Assembly: GCA_030544215.1 (NCBI GenBank)
Contig: JARZZO010000011.1
Span: 42,003,001 to 42,067,000 of the forward strand
DNA length: 64,000 nucleotides
Reading direction: 5' to 3'
Origin: Zantedeschia hybrid cultivar
Taxonomy: Eukaryota > Streptophyta > Magnoliopsida > Alismatales > Araceae
Part shown: piece after piece, positions 21,495 to 33,830 of the stretch
How positions within the stretch are numbered: the first letter of the stretch is position 1
Layout of the letters: each line of letters opens with the position of its first letter
Notes under the pieces: generated by a model
Told to the model about the DNA's origin: nothing
The model's input: the letters and a program-made list of their open reading frames with translations, nothing else
Database searches by the model: none
Position numbers and translations under genes: made by a program

Positions 21495-23801
21495 TGTAAC
21501 GACCCGCCACCCTATAATCGGGGATCCGATTACTAAATGGGTACCGAATCATTAATTTGGAACCAAACCAGGATCTAAGTCAGTCTGGGAAATAAATAAT
21601 AAACTAAGCTAAACATTCACATCGCATTGAATTGAAAGGAAAAAAGCAGGAATTAAAGTTATTACAATGCGACTCGATACAACAAATAATTACATACTCC
21701 AACAGAAAAGAAATAATCATACATACAGGCTAGAAATAAAGATAACAACTACGTCGGGGCATACCCCGGAACAACAGCTGACGGCGTTCAACACACAGCT
21801 GCACACCCCTCGCTAAGTCTGCCTGGAGTCCTCACCTGAAAATCGCAGGGGTGAGTCTCAACGAAAAGACTCAGTAGGGATCCTTCGATCCCCACTGCCC
21901 ACTCACACACCCACAAGTGTAAAATACAGCTGAAGGTAAAGTAACAAGTACAGTGGTAATTACTGTTCCTAAATTTCGATGTGAATCACATGCAGTCGAA
22001 GTGTATTAAACATGCATATTTCAAAACCAGTCTACTAGGGAACCCACAACCAACGTTTCGATAGAACATGCCAACCACACAAACGAAGGTGGGGAAAACA
22101 CCGACCCGCTGAGACCAAACAGTAACCCCTCGGATAGCAGTCTAGCTACTTCGGCCCAACTGGCTCAGGTGATTACTCTTTCCCTCAGCGTGAGTGACAC
22201 TCCGATGGTACCACACCCACACCGGTACTAGCTAACCCCGGGGTTCATCAGGTGACCCTCTCTCACTAGGCGTCACCCCGCCCACGCCCCCACCGGCGCT
22301 GTGCTCCACCTACACCAGCACAGGGTGATAAAGCGCTACAACTGTCACTGCAGGTCCACAGTAACACAAAATCCGGCACAGTGCGATCCGGTCACGTGAG
22401 AAATCCGCGGTCGCACGACACTCAACACAGTGCTAACCGGTCACGAAGAATCCATCATCATTGAGTGTAATTAAAGCATGCATTTAACCAACTATCTAAC
22501 AGTGTGAACATATTTTACTATCATGAATTAGTGTGATTTTTTCTTGAATTGCGTCCTCCAAGGCCGACGCCATTCAAGTCTCCTAAACTGGTTCACAGAA
22601 ACTCGGCCACAGAACCTGGTGTAAAACGCGTCGCCATAAGCAGCCGCCTTTTGAAAGGCGTCGCTGTCCCTCGTCGCCATTTAGCCACCGGTAACAGGGA
22701 CAGGAAAAAGAGGTGATTTCACTGAAATGCGTCGTTGACGCCAGTCGCCTATTGAAAAGGCGTCACTGTCCCTGGACGCTTATCAGTCCGGGAACAGGGT
22801 CTGTTAAATCGCGTCGTGTGTGGGCGCCGCCTTTCTGAAAGGCGTCGCTTCACCTCGACGCCATTTACCCCCGACAGACAGGTTCTCTCCTTGCTTCCCC
22901 CAATCCTCGAGATGGGATTTCTCCTCCAAAACGCGTAGAAAAGACACAAAACATAGAGGGGGAGGAGGAGAATCCATCTACCCATTAGAACACCCGATTT
23001 CTTATACATGCATTTAGCGTTTTCACCCTAAAAAGCACCCCAAAGCATGCTTCAAATGCTGGAAAACATGGTTTTCAAACGAAAATGCACTGGGGATAGT
23101 CACCCTATCGGTTACTTGAACTCCTCCAAGCTCCAAGCCGTCCACCCGTCTCGCCCCACGCCACCGCCGGTACCGCCGAGGTCGTCCTTACTCTACCGGG
23201 ACGTCGGCCGCCGTCCGTAGAGTAAACGCCGCGGAGGAAGTGGTGGTGGTAGTGGTGGGAGCTAAGTGGTTGATGGAGTGGAGGGAGAGACGAAGTGGTG
23301 GGAGGAAAAGAGGGAGGGGAAGGGGGCGTCGCCGGAGTCGCCGGAGGAAGGGAGGAGGGAGAGAGGGAAGGAAGAAATGATGGAAAAGAAGGAGGGCTCG
23401 CGGGGTTAACCAGAGACTGGCTAAAACGCGTCGAGATGTACGGACGCCTATCAGTTGACATGACGGGCCGCTCTGACAGAACTCTGAAACGCGTCGTCCA
23501 TCTAAGACGCCGTTCAGACGACACGACAGGGCCGTACTCTGACAACCCAGGGTCGCAATCTGAAAGGCGTCGTCCCTCGCAGACGCCGTTCAGACGACAT
23601 GACAGGGCCGTACTCTCGCAGCCCAAAGCCAGCCCACGTGGCACCCACGTGGCACAAACTAAAACACGTCTGCAACGCTGGACGCCGTTTAAACCTCGTC
23701 GAGCAGGCTCGACGCGAAACATAACAGAGTCTCAGCCCCACTAGGGCCTGAACTACAGGGTCCGACCCCAAAAACCGGATCTGAAAGTCTCAGTCCTTAC
23801 A
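21495..23801 (-). repeat. 3' LTR of A2 (2,307 bp)
   Basis: Starts on the minus strand as TGTAAGGACTGAGAC next to the polypurine tract and ends GGGTCGTTACA at 21495. Many GCGTCG/CGACGC inverted-repeat modules lie at 22545-22865 and 23415-23700. A 205-codon ORF (23105-23722) also occurs in the other LTR and is judged non-coding. Confidence 0.93.
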
Positions 23802-23812
23802 TTCTCCCCCCC
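23802..23812 (-). other. Polypurine tract of A2
   Basis: The minus strand reads GGGGGGGAGAA directly before the LTR start, identical in pattern to A1. Confidence 0.87.
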
Positions 23813-23890
23813 TTAAAAGAATTTCGCCCCCGAAATTGCCTGCTAGAATTAACAACGTCAAAACATAGAGATACAAGCTCACAAGGGGAC

Positions 23891-26215
23891 TTACGAGAAA
23901 AGATAAGGAAACTGCTCCCGCATCTCGTCCTCCCGCTCCCAGGTTGCCTCACCCCCGGAGCGGTACTGCCAAATCACCTTAACCAAAGGTACAACCTTGT
24001 TCCGAAGGACCTGTTCTCTGCGATCCTCGATACGAACTGGAAACTCTGGAAAGGACAAGTCCTCAGCAATCTCCAACTCTGAAAAATCTAAAACATGGGA
24101 TGGATCCTGAACAAATCTCCTCAGCAAGGAAACATGAAACACATTGTGCACCCCTGCAAGACTGGGCGGCAAGGCAAGCTGATACGCGGTTTCCCCAATT
24201 CGAGCAAGAATGGGAAAAGGCCCAATATATCGCGGACTCAGCTTGCCTCGCTTCCCGAATCTCATCACACCCTTGGAGGGTGAGACTCGGAGAAATACGT
24301 GGTCTCCAACCTCAAACTCAAGCGGTCTCCGCCGGATATCAATATAACTCTTCTGCCTGCTCTGAGCTGCGATCAATCTCTGCCGGACTATCCTGGCAAC
24401 CTCAGCACACTGCTGTACTAACTCTGGCCGTGCTATCTGCCTCTCACCAATCTCGGACCAACACACAGGAGATCGACACGGTCGCCCGTACAAAGCCTCG
24501 TAAGGCGCCATGCCGATACTAGAATGATAACTGTTGTTGTAGGCAAACTCCACAGTAGACAAATGTTGCTCCCAAGAACCTCCCCAGTCTAGGCAACATG
24601 CCCTGAGCATATCCTCCATAGTCTGAATGGTCCTCTCCGACTGCCCATCAGTCTCGGGATGGTAGGCCGAACTGAAGGCTAACTGCGTGCCCAAGGCCTT
24701 CTGAAAACTCTTCCAGAACCTGGAAGTAAACCTCGGATCCCGATCTGATACGATGGACAAAGGCACCCCGTGCAGAGAGATGATCCGATCTACAAACAAC
24801 TTAGCCAACTTACCGACTGACCAGTCCTTCCTAATAGCCAGGAAGTGTGCCGACTTGGTCAGCCGATCAACAATAACCCAGATTGCGTCTCTCCTGCCAG
24901 GGGATACAGGTAATCCCATCACAAAGTCCATAGTCACGTGCTCCCATTTCCATTCCGGGATCGGCAAGGGCTGCAACAACCCTCCAGGTCTCTGATGTTC
25001 GGCTTTAACCTGCTGACAAGTCATGCACCTAGCCACATACTCAGCCACATCTTTCTTCATACCAGGCCACCAAAAGTGCCTCCTCAAGCAATGATACATC
25101 TTAGTTGTCCCGGGATGCACTGCATATCTAGAACGGTGCGCCTCATCAAGGACACTCCTGCGCACGTCCTCTTCGGCCGGAACATAGAGTCTGCCTCTAA
25201 ACCTGACTGTACCGTCATCCCATAACTCCACCTCTGGTCTCTGGAGAATCTGCGGTAACTCTATATTTGCCATCTGAGCCTCAATCACAGCATAGTACAC
25301 TGCTGGTCTCACAGTCAAGCTGGCCAACACGACTCTATCATCCTCACGTGGAACCCGAAAGGAAGATTCCACAACCTGCTCAAATAATCTCCATTCTCGA
25401 ATCATAAGGTATGACACGATCGTCTTCCGACTCAAGGCGTCTACCACCACATTCCCCTTGCCCGGATGATAAGAAAGGTCGAGGTCATAATCCTTGATGA
25501 ATTCCATCCACCTACACTGCCTCAAATTCAGATCCCTCTGTGTGAACACATACTTCAGGCTCTTGTGATCAGTAAAAACCTGAAATTTCTCTCCATACAA
25601 GTAATGTCTCCAGACCTTAAGTGCAAAAACCACAGCTGCCAATTCCAAATCATGGGTGGGATAGTTCTCCTCATGCTTCTTCAGCTGTCTAGAAGCATAA
25701 GCCACGACCCTGCCATGCTGCATTAGAACTGCGCCCAAACCTCGACGGGACGCGTTTGAGTAAACCACAAACCCACCTGAACCAGATGGAAGCACCAACA
25801 CTGGGGCCGAAGTGAGGCGAGTCTTTAATTCAATGAAACTCCGCTTACACTCCTCTGTCCACACAAAACGAACTCCCTTTCGAGTCAACCTCGACAAGGG
25901 GGCCGCTATCGAAGAAAACCCCTGAACAAACCGCCTGTAATAACCTGCAAGCCCCAAGAAGCTCCTGATCTCAGTCACTGAAGTTGGCCTGCTCCAATCC
26001 ATCACTGCCTCGATCTTGGCTGGATCCACTGCGATGCCCTCGCTAGAAATGACATGCCCAAGGAAGTGTACCTTGTCTAGCCATAATTCACACTTGCTAA
26101 ACTTGGCATAGAGTTGGTGCTCTCTCAGGACCTGCAACACCACCCGAAGATGAGTGGCGTGCTCTTCCTCAGAAGAAGAATATATTAAAATATCATCTAC
26201 AAATACTACCACAAA
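23891..26215 (-). pseudogene. pol: A2 RT (C-terminal half), RNase H, integrase and chromodomain
   Basis: 773 open codons after the TAG at 26216. The catalytic FVDDILIYS is intact near the start. RNase H starts around 25780 (YSNASRRGLGAVL; the usual Asp in this motif is Asn, so this activity is doubtful). Integrase follows with HHCC (HPGTTKM, CMTCQQ), MDFVMGLP, SDRDPRF and ETDGQSERTIQ. The frame runs unbroken through LARIGETAYQL into a chromodomain (LRNKVVPLVKVIWQYRSGGE, ATWE) and stops at 23891, about 80 bp from the polypurine tract. This is the best-preserved integrase-chromodomain in the window. Confidence 0.93.
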
Positions 26216-26701
26216 CTAATCCAGATAGGCCCGGAAGACTCGGTTCATCAAATCCATAAAGGCCGCCGGAGCATTGGTCAAGCCAAAAGGCATAACCAAA
26301 AACTCATAATGTCCATACCGAGTTCTAAAAGCCGTCTTACTAATATCGACCTCACGGATCCTCATCTGATAATATCCAAATCTCAGGTCAATCTTAGAAA
26401 ACACCTTTGCAGACTGCAACTGATCCATCAAATCATCGATCCTTGGAAGTGGGTACTTATTCTTTATCGTCACCTGGTTTAGTTGCCTATAATCGATGCA
26501 CAACCTCAGTGAACCATCCTTCTTCCTGACAAATAGAACTGGAGCACCCCACGGAGAAGTACTGGGACGAATGAAACCCTTATCTAGCAACTCCTACAAC
26601 TGCGCCTTCAACTTAGCGAGTTCGGCTGGTGCCATCCGATACGGGGCCTTAGACAAGGGCGCCGTACCCGATGCAAGCTCAATGGTAAACTCGACCTCTC
26701 G
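26216..26701 (-). pseudogene. pol: A2 reverse transcriptase, N-terminal half
   Basis: Same frame as its neighbours, bounded by TAG 26216-26218 and TAG 26702-26704 and broken by TAG 26594-26596. Each stop stands where A1 reads CAG: YLDQFVV, GLPPQREV and QLQELLD. Contains LRLCIDYRQLNQVTIKNKYP and KIDLRFGYYQMRIRE, where A1 has DLRSGYYQ. RT fingers and palm start. Confidence 0.9.
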
Positions 26702-27793
26702 CTAAGGAGGAAGGCCAGACAACTCCTCAGGAAACACATCTACAAAGTCACACACTACAGGCACCTCCCAAGGACTAGGACAATCACGAACATCGGAAAC
26801 AACAACAGAGGCAAGGAAGGCCTCACAGCCACTAGCAAGCAACTTCCGAGCCTTAAAGGCAGAAATAAGAATACCTCGAGAAGAGAGCCTAATACCTTGG
26901 AAGTAAAAGGTCGGGATGTCCGGAATAGAGAAACGCACCCTCTTCCTGTGGCAGTCCACCTCAGCATAATGAGTCTCCAACCAATCCATGCCCAGGATGA
27001 TATCAAAGTCACGAATGGCAAGCACAACCAACTGGGCAGGTAACTCATGGCCCTCAATGGTCAAGGGAATATCCCTCAAACAATTATAAGATAACATGAA
27101 ATCCCCAGAAGGAACCTCTACCATCAATCTATCAGATAGCTCATCAACGGGTGCAGAAAGAACATCTATGAACTGTTCAGAAATGAAAGAATGCGAAGCA
27201 CCCGAATCAATCAACACATGTGCAGAGTTCCCAAGGACAGAAAGTGTACCTTCCACCAAGTTGGACGCACAAGCCTCCTTCCTAGTGATAGCTAGAACTC
27301 TCCCCTGGGTCCTTGGCTTCTTCTGATCACCTGAACCCTGCCCCTGCGGGCAATGCCTCGCCAAATGACCCTGCTGGCCGCAAGTGAAACACCTCCTAGG
27401 AAAAGCAGGACACTGAGTCCCACCATGAGTACCACCACAGTGCTGAGAAACTGCTGGAAGCCTCTGAGCTGACTCCTGCTGAGCGCTGGACACCGATTGG
27501 CTCTGCTGACCCTGCCTGGGTCTGCCGCTACCGCTACTGCCACTACTGCTGCCACTGCCTCGATAGAATCTCCTGAATCTAGAGCCGAGTGACGATGATC
27601 CCGATCCAGACGAAGGGGCTGCTGCCGTTGCCTTACCCCTGCCACGAGCAGGTCCCTGAGCAGTTAGTCCTCTCTCCCGGGCTGACTGGTTCTGCTGTGC
27701 CTCCACTGCTGCTGCACACCTAACCGCTGATGCCAAATCTGTAGAACAGTGAGATGCCACAAAATTCCTCAGACTGGACCTCAGTCTATCCAC
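26702..27793 (-). pseudogene. gag-pol: A2 gag C-terminus, zinc knuckle and aspartic protease
   Basis: 363 open codons. Gag C-terminus with Ser/Gly/Gln-rich linker, zinc knuckle CFTCGQQGHLARHCPQG near 27380, and protease DSGASHSFISEQF near 27200. DFDIILGMDWLETHYAEVDC lies near 27000. The frame ends at TAG 26702-26704. It lacks the stop that splits gag in A1 (AQQESAQRL reads through here). Confidence 0.92.
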
Positions 27794-28382
27794 AAACTCT
27801 CAGTCCGACGCTCCTCGTCCCCTGAGATAAAGGGTACAAACCTCCCTAGCTAAACAAACTTCGCCTGGTACTCGAGTACTGTCATACTCCCCTGAGTCAG
27901 CTCCATAAATTCCCTCTCCTTAGCCCTCTGAACATGCCTAGGAAAGTATTGTGCATTAAATTCCTTCACAAAAGTCTCCCATGGAATCTCCCTGAGACTC
28001 CTATCCGCATAAGACAAACTCTTCAGAGTGGTCCACCAATCGTAGGCATCATCCTTCAGCATGAAGTTAGCTAAAGGAGTCCTCTCAACTGCCGCACAGT
28101 CCATAGTATCAAAAGTCTTCTCCATCTCCCTCAACCAGTGAACAACCTCATAAGGGTCGGGACAACCGGTGAAATGAGGCGGCCTCAGCTTCAGGAATCT
28201 CTCTAGTGCAGCTGAAGACCCTCCCCGGGCACTGGAACTCTCGCAGGGTCTCGGGTCTGATATCTAGCCATCGTGTCCATCATAGCCTCCATAAACTGCT
28301 CTACACTCGGTCTACCGGCCTCAGATCCACTAGGGACATCTCCCCGCTCTCTAATAACCGGCATCCTCTTCCTAGGAGCCAT
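27794..28382 (-). pseudogene. gag: A2 gag, N-terminal part with frameshifts
   Basis: The ATG at 28382 corresponds to that of A1 (MAPRKRMPVIRERGDVPSGS). A 1-bp loss near 28255 shifts the frame. The gag core is open at 28134-27850, with AYDWWTTLKSL and FVKEFNAQYFPRHVQ. An in-frame stop near 27846 and another 1-bp loss near 27800 follow. This core is absent from A1. Confidence 0.88.
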
Positions 28383-28525
28383 CTAATCGCCTATAATCAC
28401 AAAATCGAAAAGTTATAGTTAGAATCCTATAACCTACACTACCGTCGTGCCTGTACCGGATAATGTAATTATTTGCCGGGCTTACGACATTTAACCTAGT
28501 TATTCATTTATTTGCCAGACCGAAT

Positions 28526-28537
28526 GCTCTGATACCA
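28526..28537 (-). other. Primer-binding site of A2
   Basis: The minus strand reads TGGTATCAGAGC, two bases from the 5' LTR end. Initiator tRNA-Met type, identical to A1. Confidence 0.92.
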
Positions 28538-28539
28538 AC

Positions 28540-30854
28540 TGTAACGACCCGCTACCCTATAATCAGGGATCCGATTACTAAATGGGTACCGAATCATTAA
28601 TTTGGAACCAAACCAGGATCTAAGTAAGTCTGGGAAATAAATAATAAACTAAGCTAAACATTCTCATCGCATTGAATTGAAAGGAAAAAAAGCAGGAATT
28701 AAAGTTATTACAATGCGACTCGATACAGCAAATAATTACATACTCCAACAGAAAAGAAATAATCATACATACAGGCCAGAAATAAAGATAACAACTACGT
28801 CGGGGCATATCCCGGAACAACAGCTGACGGCGTTCAACACACAGCCGCACACCCCTCGCTAAGTCTGCCTAGAGTCCTCACCTGAAAATCGCAGGGGTAA
28901 GTCTCAACGAAAAGACTCAGTAGGGATCCTTCGATCCCCACTACCCACTCACACACCCACAAGTATAAAATACAGCTGAAGGTAAAGTAACAAGTACAGT
29001 GGTAATTACTGTTCCTAAATTTCGATGTGAATCACATGCAGTCGAAATGTATTAAACATGCATATTTCAAAACCAGTCTACCAGGGAACCCACAACCAAC
29101 GTTTCGATAGAACACGCCAACCACACAAACGAAGGTGGGGAAAACACCGACCCGCTAAGACCAAATAGTAACCCCTCGGATAGCACTCTAGCTACTCCGG
29201 CCCAACTGGCTCAGGTGATTACTCTTTCCCTCAGCATGAGTGACACTCCGAAGGTACCACACCCACACCGGTACTAGTTGACCCCAGGGTTCACCAGCTG
29301 ACCCTCTCTCACTAGGCGTCACCCCACCCACGCCCCCACCGGCGCTGTGCTCCACCCACACCAGCACAGGGTGATAAAACGCTACAACTGTCACTCCGGT
29401 CCACAGTAACACAAAATCCGGCATAGTGCGATCCGGTCACGTGAGAAATCCGCGATCGCACGACACTCAACACAGTGCTAACCGGTCACGAAGAATCCAT
29501 CATCATTGAGTGTAATTAAAGCATGCATTTAACCAACTATCTAACAGTGTGAACATATTTTACTATCATGAATTAGTGTGATTTTGTCTTGAATTGCGTA
29601 GCCCAAGGCCGACGCCATTCAAGTCTCCTAAACTGGTTCACAGAAACTCGGCCACAGAACCTGGTGTAAAACGCGTCGCCATAAGCAGCCGCCTTTTGAA
29701 AGGCGTCGCTATCCCTCGTCGCCATTTAGCCACCGGTAACAGGACAGGAAAAAGATGTGATTTCACTGAAACGCGTCGTTGACGCCAGTCGCCTATTGAA
29801 AAGGCGTCACTGTCCCTGGACGCTTATCAGTCTGGGAACAGGGTCTGTTAAATGGGTTAAATCGCGTCGTGTGTGGGTGCTGCCTTTCTGAAAGGCGTCG
29901 CTTCACCTCGACGCCAGTTACCCCCGATAGACAGGTTCTCTCCTTGCTTCCCCCAATCCTCGAGGTGGGATTTCTCCCCCAAAACGCGTAGAAAAGACAC
30001 AAAATATAGAGGGGAAGGAGGAGAATCCATCTACCCATTAGAACACCCGATTTCTTATACATGCATTTAGCGTTTTCACCCCAAAAAGCACCCCAAAGCA
30101 TGCTTCAAATGCTGGAAAACATGGTTTTCAAACGAAAATGCACTGGGGATAGTCACCCTACCGGTTACTTGAACTCATCCAAGCTCCAAGCCGTCCACCC
30201 GTCTCGCCCCACGCCGCCGCCGGTACCACCGAGGTCGTCCTTACTCCACCGGGACGTCGGCCGCCGTCCGTAGAGTAAACGCCGCGGAGGAAGTGGTGGT
30301 GGTAGTGGTGGGAGCTAAGTGGTTGATGGAGTGGAGGGAGAGACGAAGTGGTGGGAGGAAAAGAGGGAGGGGAAGGGGGCGTCGCCGGAGTCGCCGGAGG
30401 AAGGGAGGAGGGAGAGAGGGAAGGAAGAAATGAGGGAAAAGAAGGAGGGCTCGCGGGGTTAACCAGAGACTGGCTAAAACGCGTCGAGATGTACGGACGC
30501 CTATCAGTTGACATGACGGGCCACTCTGACAGAACTCTGAAACGCGTCGTCCATCTAAGACGCCGTTCAGACGACACGACAGGGCCGTACTCTGACAACC
30601 CAGGGTCGCAGTCTGAAAGGCGTCGTCCCTCGCGGACACCGTTCAGACGACATGATAGGGCCGTACTCTCGCGGCCCAAAGCCAGCCCACGTGGCACCCA
30701 CGTGGCACAAACTAAAACGCGTCTGCAACGTTGGACGCCATTTAAACCTCGTCGAGCGGGCTCGACGCGAAACATAACAGAGTCTCAACCCCACTAGGGC
30801 CTGAACTACAGGGTCCGACTCCGAAAACCGGATCTGAAAGTCTCAGTCCTTACA
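28540..30854 (-). repeat. 5' LTR of A2 (2,315 bp)
   Basis: Same ends as the 3' LTR, with scattered substitutions and small indels, for example an extra ATGGGTTA-like insertion near 29850. Inverted-repeat modules at 29588-29920 and 30475-30750. Confidence 0.93.
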
Positions 30855-32220
30855 GTTTTAGTCCTAATCATAGTTTTTCTTATTTGTTTAATCTTTTACA
30901 AGGTACAAAGGAAGAACAAAGAAAGGAAGAAAGTTTGCAGTTTAGACGAAAGAAGAAACACTTTCCAAGAACAAGAGTAAAAGGAAAAGGAGGCTCTTCT
31001 GTTTCGGCTGGCTGAAAGAGAGGAACAAAAGAACCCCACACTCTCCTAATTTGCAAGGTTAGTAAGTGATCACTTTTCTTTTGAAACCTTCGGTTTATGG
31101 TGATCACAATTCCTATTATATTGTTAATCATAGTAAACACATGATAACATGATGAACACACGCCCTTTTTGAGCACCACAGCTTTTTGGCGATCACGATG
31201 GGACTTGTCTTGCTGTTTCTTTTTTATTTTTACTCTTGTTATTTCCATTGGGCACCCTCGGTGCACCGCTTATGTCCCTCGGGCACGTTTGATGGTTTGC
31301 TGGTTGGTTATTTGATTTTTATCCCCACGTGCACCTCATGCACACCCCCTTGTGGTAAAATTTTGCCCTCCCTTGATTGTCTTGAGAAGTGGTATTGGAA
31401 AGTGTGTTTTGTTCAAATTGATATCCATGATGTTGCATGATTAGTCTATATGCTTAAACTGTCATCGCATGAATAGTTGATCTCTTATTCATTCTATCAT
31501 TTGGAGAGGGGATTGCCCTTGATTTTGCTGTCTGTTTGTTGTTTTCGGGACCCAAAGCGCGTCTGCACAGAGCGACGCATTTAATTAAGCATGTCGCCAT
31601 TTGGAAGACACGATTTAGTGCCCCTTTATCTCTCTTGCTGCCCGAGCCACTGTGAACAGGAGGGGCTACTGTCTTGAATAGCGTCGGTGAACAGTGACAC
31701 GATTCAAGTGTTGGTCACTAGCACTCGGATCATTGATTTCATTGCTACTTATATTTATTTATTCTACATTAGAGGCCATCAGGCCGCAGGCTATTTGCAG
31801 CAGGGCTCACCCCCCTTCTCTAGGAACACCTCTCTTAGCACCCTCACTCTCTTTGACTGGGTCGGTCCCTCGGTCAGACTAGAGTGGTTGGTATGAAGAC
31901 CTCCATAAGTCCCCAAAAGTAAGGAATTCCTTTTTGTTCATCGGGTTGGTTGTACCATTTGAAATCCCAGGTAGCTATCCATACCGTTGTGAGTGAAGCC
32001 GTGGAGCATAACGGCGGAAATTGAATTGAAATTAGGACCCTACCCATTGAGAGAACTTGAGTTTAAAAATTCAATTAACCTAACAAGTAACTCTCAAAAC
32101 GACGTAAGCATCCACTTGGTTGTTAATCTGTGCCAACATGATTGAAGTAATTGTCATCTCAGCACTATGATGCTACGTTCAGGTAGAACCGTCGGCATGG
32201 TTGCCTTTGAATAAGAAGAT
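30855..32220 (+). other. Element X, LTR end and leader right of A2
   Basis: Continues the sequence interrupted by A2. A degenerate primer-binding site may lie at 31187-31207 (TGGCGATCACGATGGGACTT against an Athila/Tat site), preceded by an LTR-like end CACCACA near 31180. GCGTCG-type inverted repeats recur at 31553-31620 and 31673-31708. No credible gene; the short ORFs here are not conserved or biased. Confidence 0.45.
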
Positions 32221-33420
32221 TTGGTCGAGTACGAGGGAGATGCTTATGCCCCTCAAGTTCATGGTGCATCTTATTCTGAGGATGAAAGGGACTCCTATAT
32301 CTTTGATTATCCCGACCAATTCCAAACTGTTCACGAGGGAGATGCTCATGCCCCTCAATTTCAGGATAATTCAATCTATGGTCAAGATCACCTAGAGTTG
32401 GGCGATCATTCACGTGTCCACGTCATCTTCAATCCTACCTTTGAAAGAGCCCAAGACCAAGTTGGGCCCTCTGCCGATCAACCTTCTGATCTTGCTACCC
32501 TCATTGGAGCTCTGTCTAATCATGTGGATCCTCGTCAATTTGACGCCATCCAATCCATTCTAAAAGGGAAAGCTCCTCTGCATCCTTTCGAGCCAACTCC
32601 CTTGGTTCACCCTTCTGCTTATCAAGCTCCTACCCAAGCCATGGAAGGTCTTCATGTTTCCACTCCGCGGCAAAGAAGTCCTCAACAATCTGGTTCACAA
32701 CATCCTATTAGGCTACAAACCCCAATTCATCAGAATGCTTTCGAGCACGGCGACAACGCCGCCAATTCACAGTCTCACTGCCTTCGCATCCCTGCTTATT
32801 CGCGGAGGCAGTCTTTTCAACAGCCACCACCTCCACCAGTAGATCTTACCACGCAACTCCTACTTAACAAATTGTCCTAGATGAGCAGTTCAATAATCTT
32901 GAAAAGAATATGGACAACACGATCGCTTATGAATTCTCTATCCCTAATTTGCTAGTATTCCACCTTTTGCCTTCTGAAATACCAATCTACAGAAAGTACA
33001 ATAGTACAAGCAATCCTTTCCTTTACATCAAAGAATTCCTGTATGAATCATCTTTTTGGCAAAATGATAAAAAGGCATTAGCATTCCTCTTCAGAAGATC
33101 GTTGGAGGGATCAGCCTTGGAGTGGTTCTTCTCTATAGACCCAAGTGAGCTAGAGAGCTTTGACATGGTGTCGAAGAGGTTTCTGCAAAGATACAAAGAC
33201 AGGGTGGCATCTACCTTATCCATCACTGAATTGTTCAATGAGAAGATAAACCGGATGAAGACTTCATAGTATTCGCCGATAGGTGGCAAGGGATGGCTGA
33301 AAAGATAAGAGATCATTTGTCCAAACAAGAATTACTAAAAATGATGGTTGCCAATGCCACTCCACAGTACAAGCTAGTGCTGATGTTAAATAACTTGACT
33401 ACCATGGCAGATCTGTATGA
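32221..33420 (+). pseudogene. gag: Element X gag (Tat-like), frameshifted
   Basis: The frame from 32221 to 32880 gives an acidic, Pro/Gln-rich N-terminal part with no known domain. After a 1-nt shift the frame at 32910-33269 has a retrotransposon gag core: FRRSLEGSALEWFFSIDPSE, then MVSKRFLQRYKDR. After another shift near 33268 it reads DFIVFADRWQGMAEKIRDHL and MMVANATPQYKL, up to ADLYED. This is the Tat/Retand gag pattern. The coding sequence ends abruptly at 33420, where a truncated copia LTR starts. Capsid protein remnant. Confidence 0.75.
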
Positions 33421-33830
33421 GGATTAATCATTGTGCTTATCCTTATTTCTATATAAGGAGGCCAAGGGGGAGGGGTAAAAAAGTTGGTTGGACGAATTTT
33501 ACACCTCAGATTCTCTATCTCCTCTCTCTCTCTCCTTCTCTCTCTCTTGGAGTAGATTTGTCTCTCTCCGCGCATGGTGAATTTGAGATATGGTCGGAGC
33601 ACTCAAGTCGAGGAGGAAATCGTGTCTGCAGCGGGAGCTCGTGTGGATACCTCTAGAGATCGTGCGCGTGCGCGATTACCGAGTCGGAATCATCCACGGG
33701 AGATTTGAAACCCCACAAAGGTGAAGAACCGTTCTTCCCGCATTTATTTTAATTGTCCGTTTTACGATCCCAACAACCAATACATTGGAATCATTTTTAT
33801 TCTCCGCTGCGTTCTTGGCGATTCCTTACA
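33421..33830 (+). repeat. Truncated copia LTR fragment
   Basis: About 410 bp matching the 3' third of the Angela-type LTRs at 8030 and 15972, in plus orientation: TATATAAGG box near 33452, CT-rich leader, and the LTR end GGCGATTCCTTACA at 33830. The first about 1.17 kb is missing. No internal domain follows. Confidence 0.88.

Larger units (their letters stand above)
21495..30854 (-). mobile_element. Tekay-type Ty3/gypsy retrotransposon A2 (9,360 bp)
   Basis: Complete element on the minus strand: LTRs 28540-30854 and 21495-23801, tRNA-iMet site, gag-pol, polypurine tract and GTTTT duplications. Its proteins are close to those of A1, with long identical stretches in integrase, but it lies in the opposite orientation and keeps the gag core that A1 has lost. 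Gag has two frameshifts and pol has three in-frame TAG codons, so it is defective. Confidence 0.95.

Noticed and set aside
23105..30775. A 205-codon Pro/Ser-rich ORF present twice (23105-23722 and 30158-30775)
   Set aside because: Both lie in the two LTRs of A2, which were identical at insertion, so duplication is not evidence of selection. The sequence is the inverted-repeat modules and a CT-rich leader.
31187..31207. Firm assignment of a primer-binding site for element X
   Set aside because: Only the ends match an Athila/Tat site; kept as a weak suggestion within the X leader entry.
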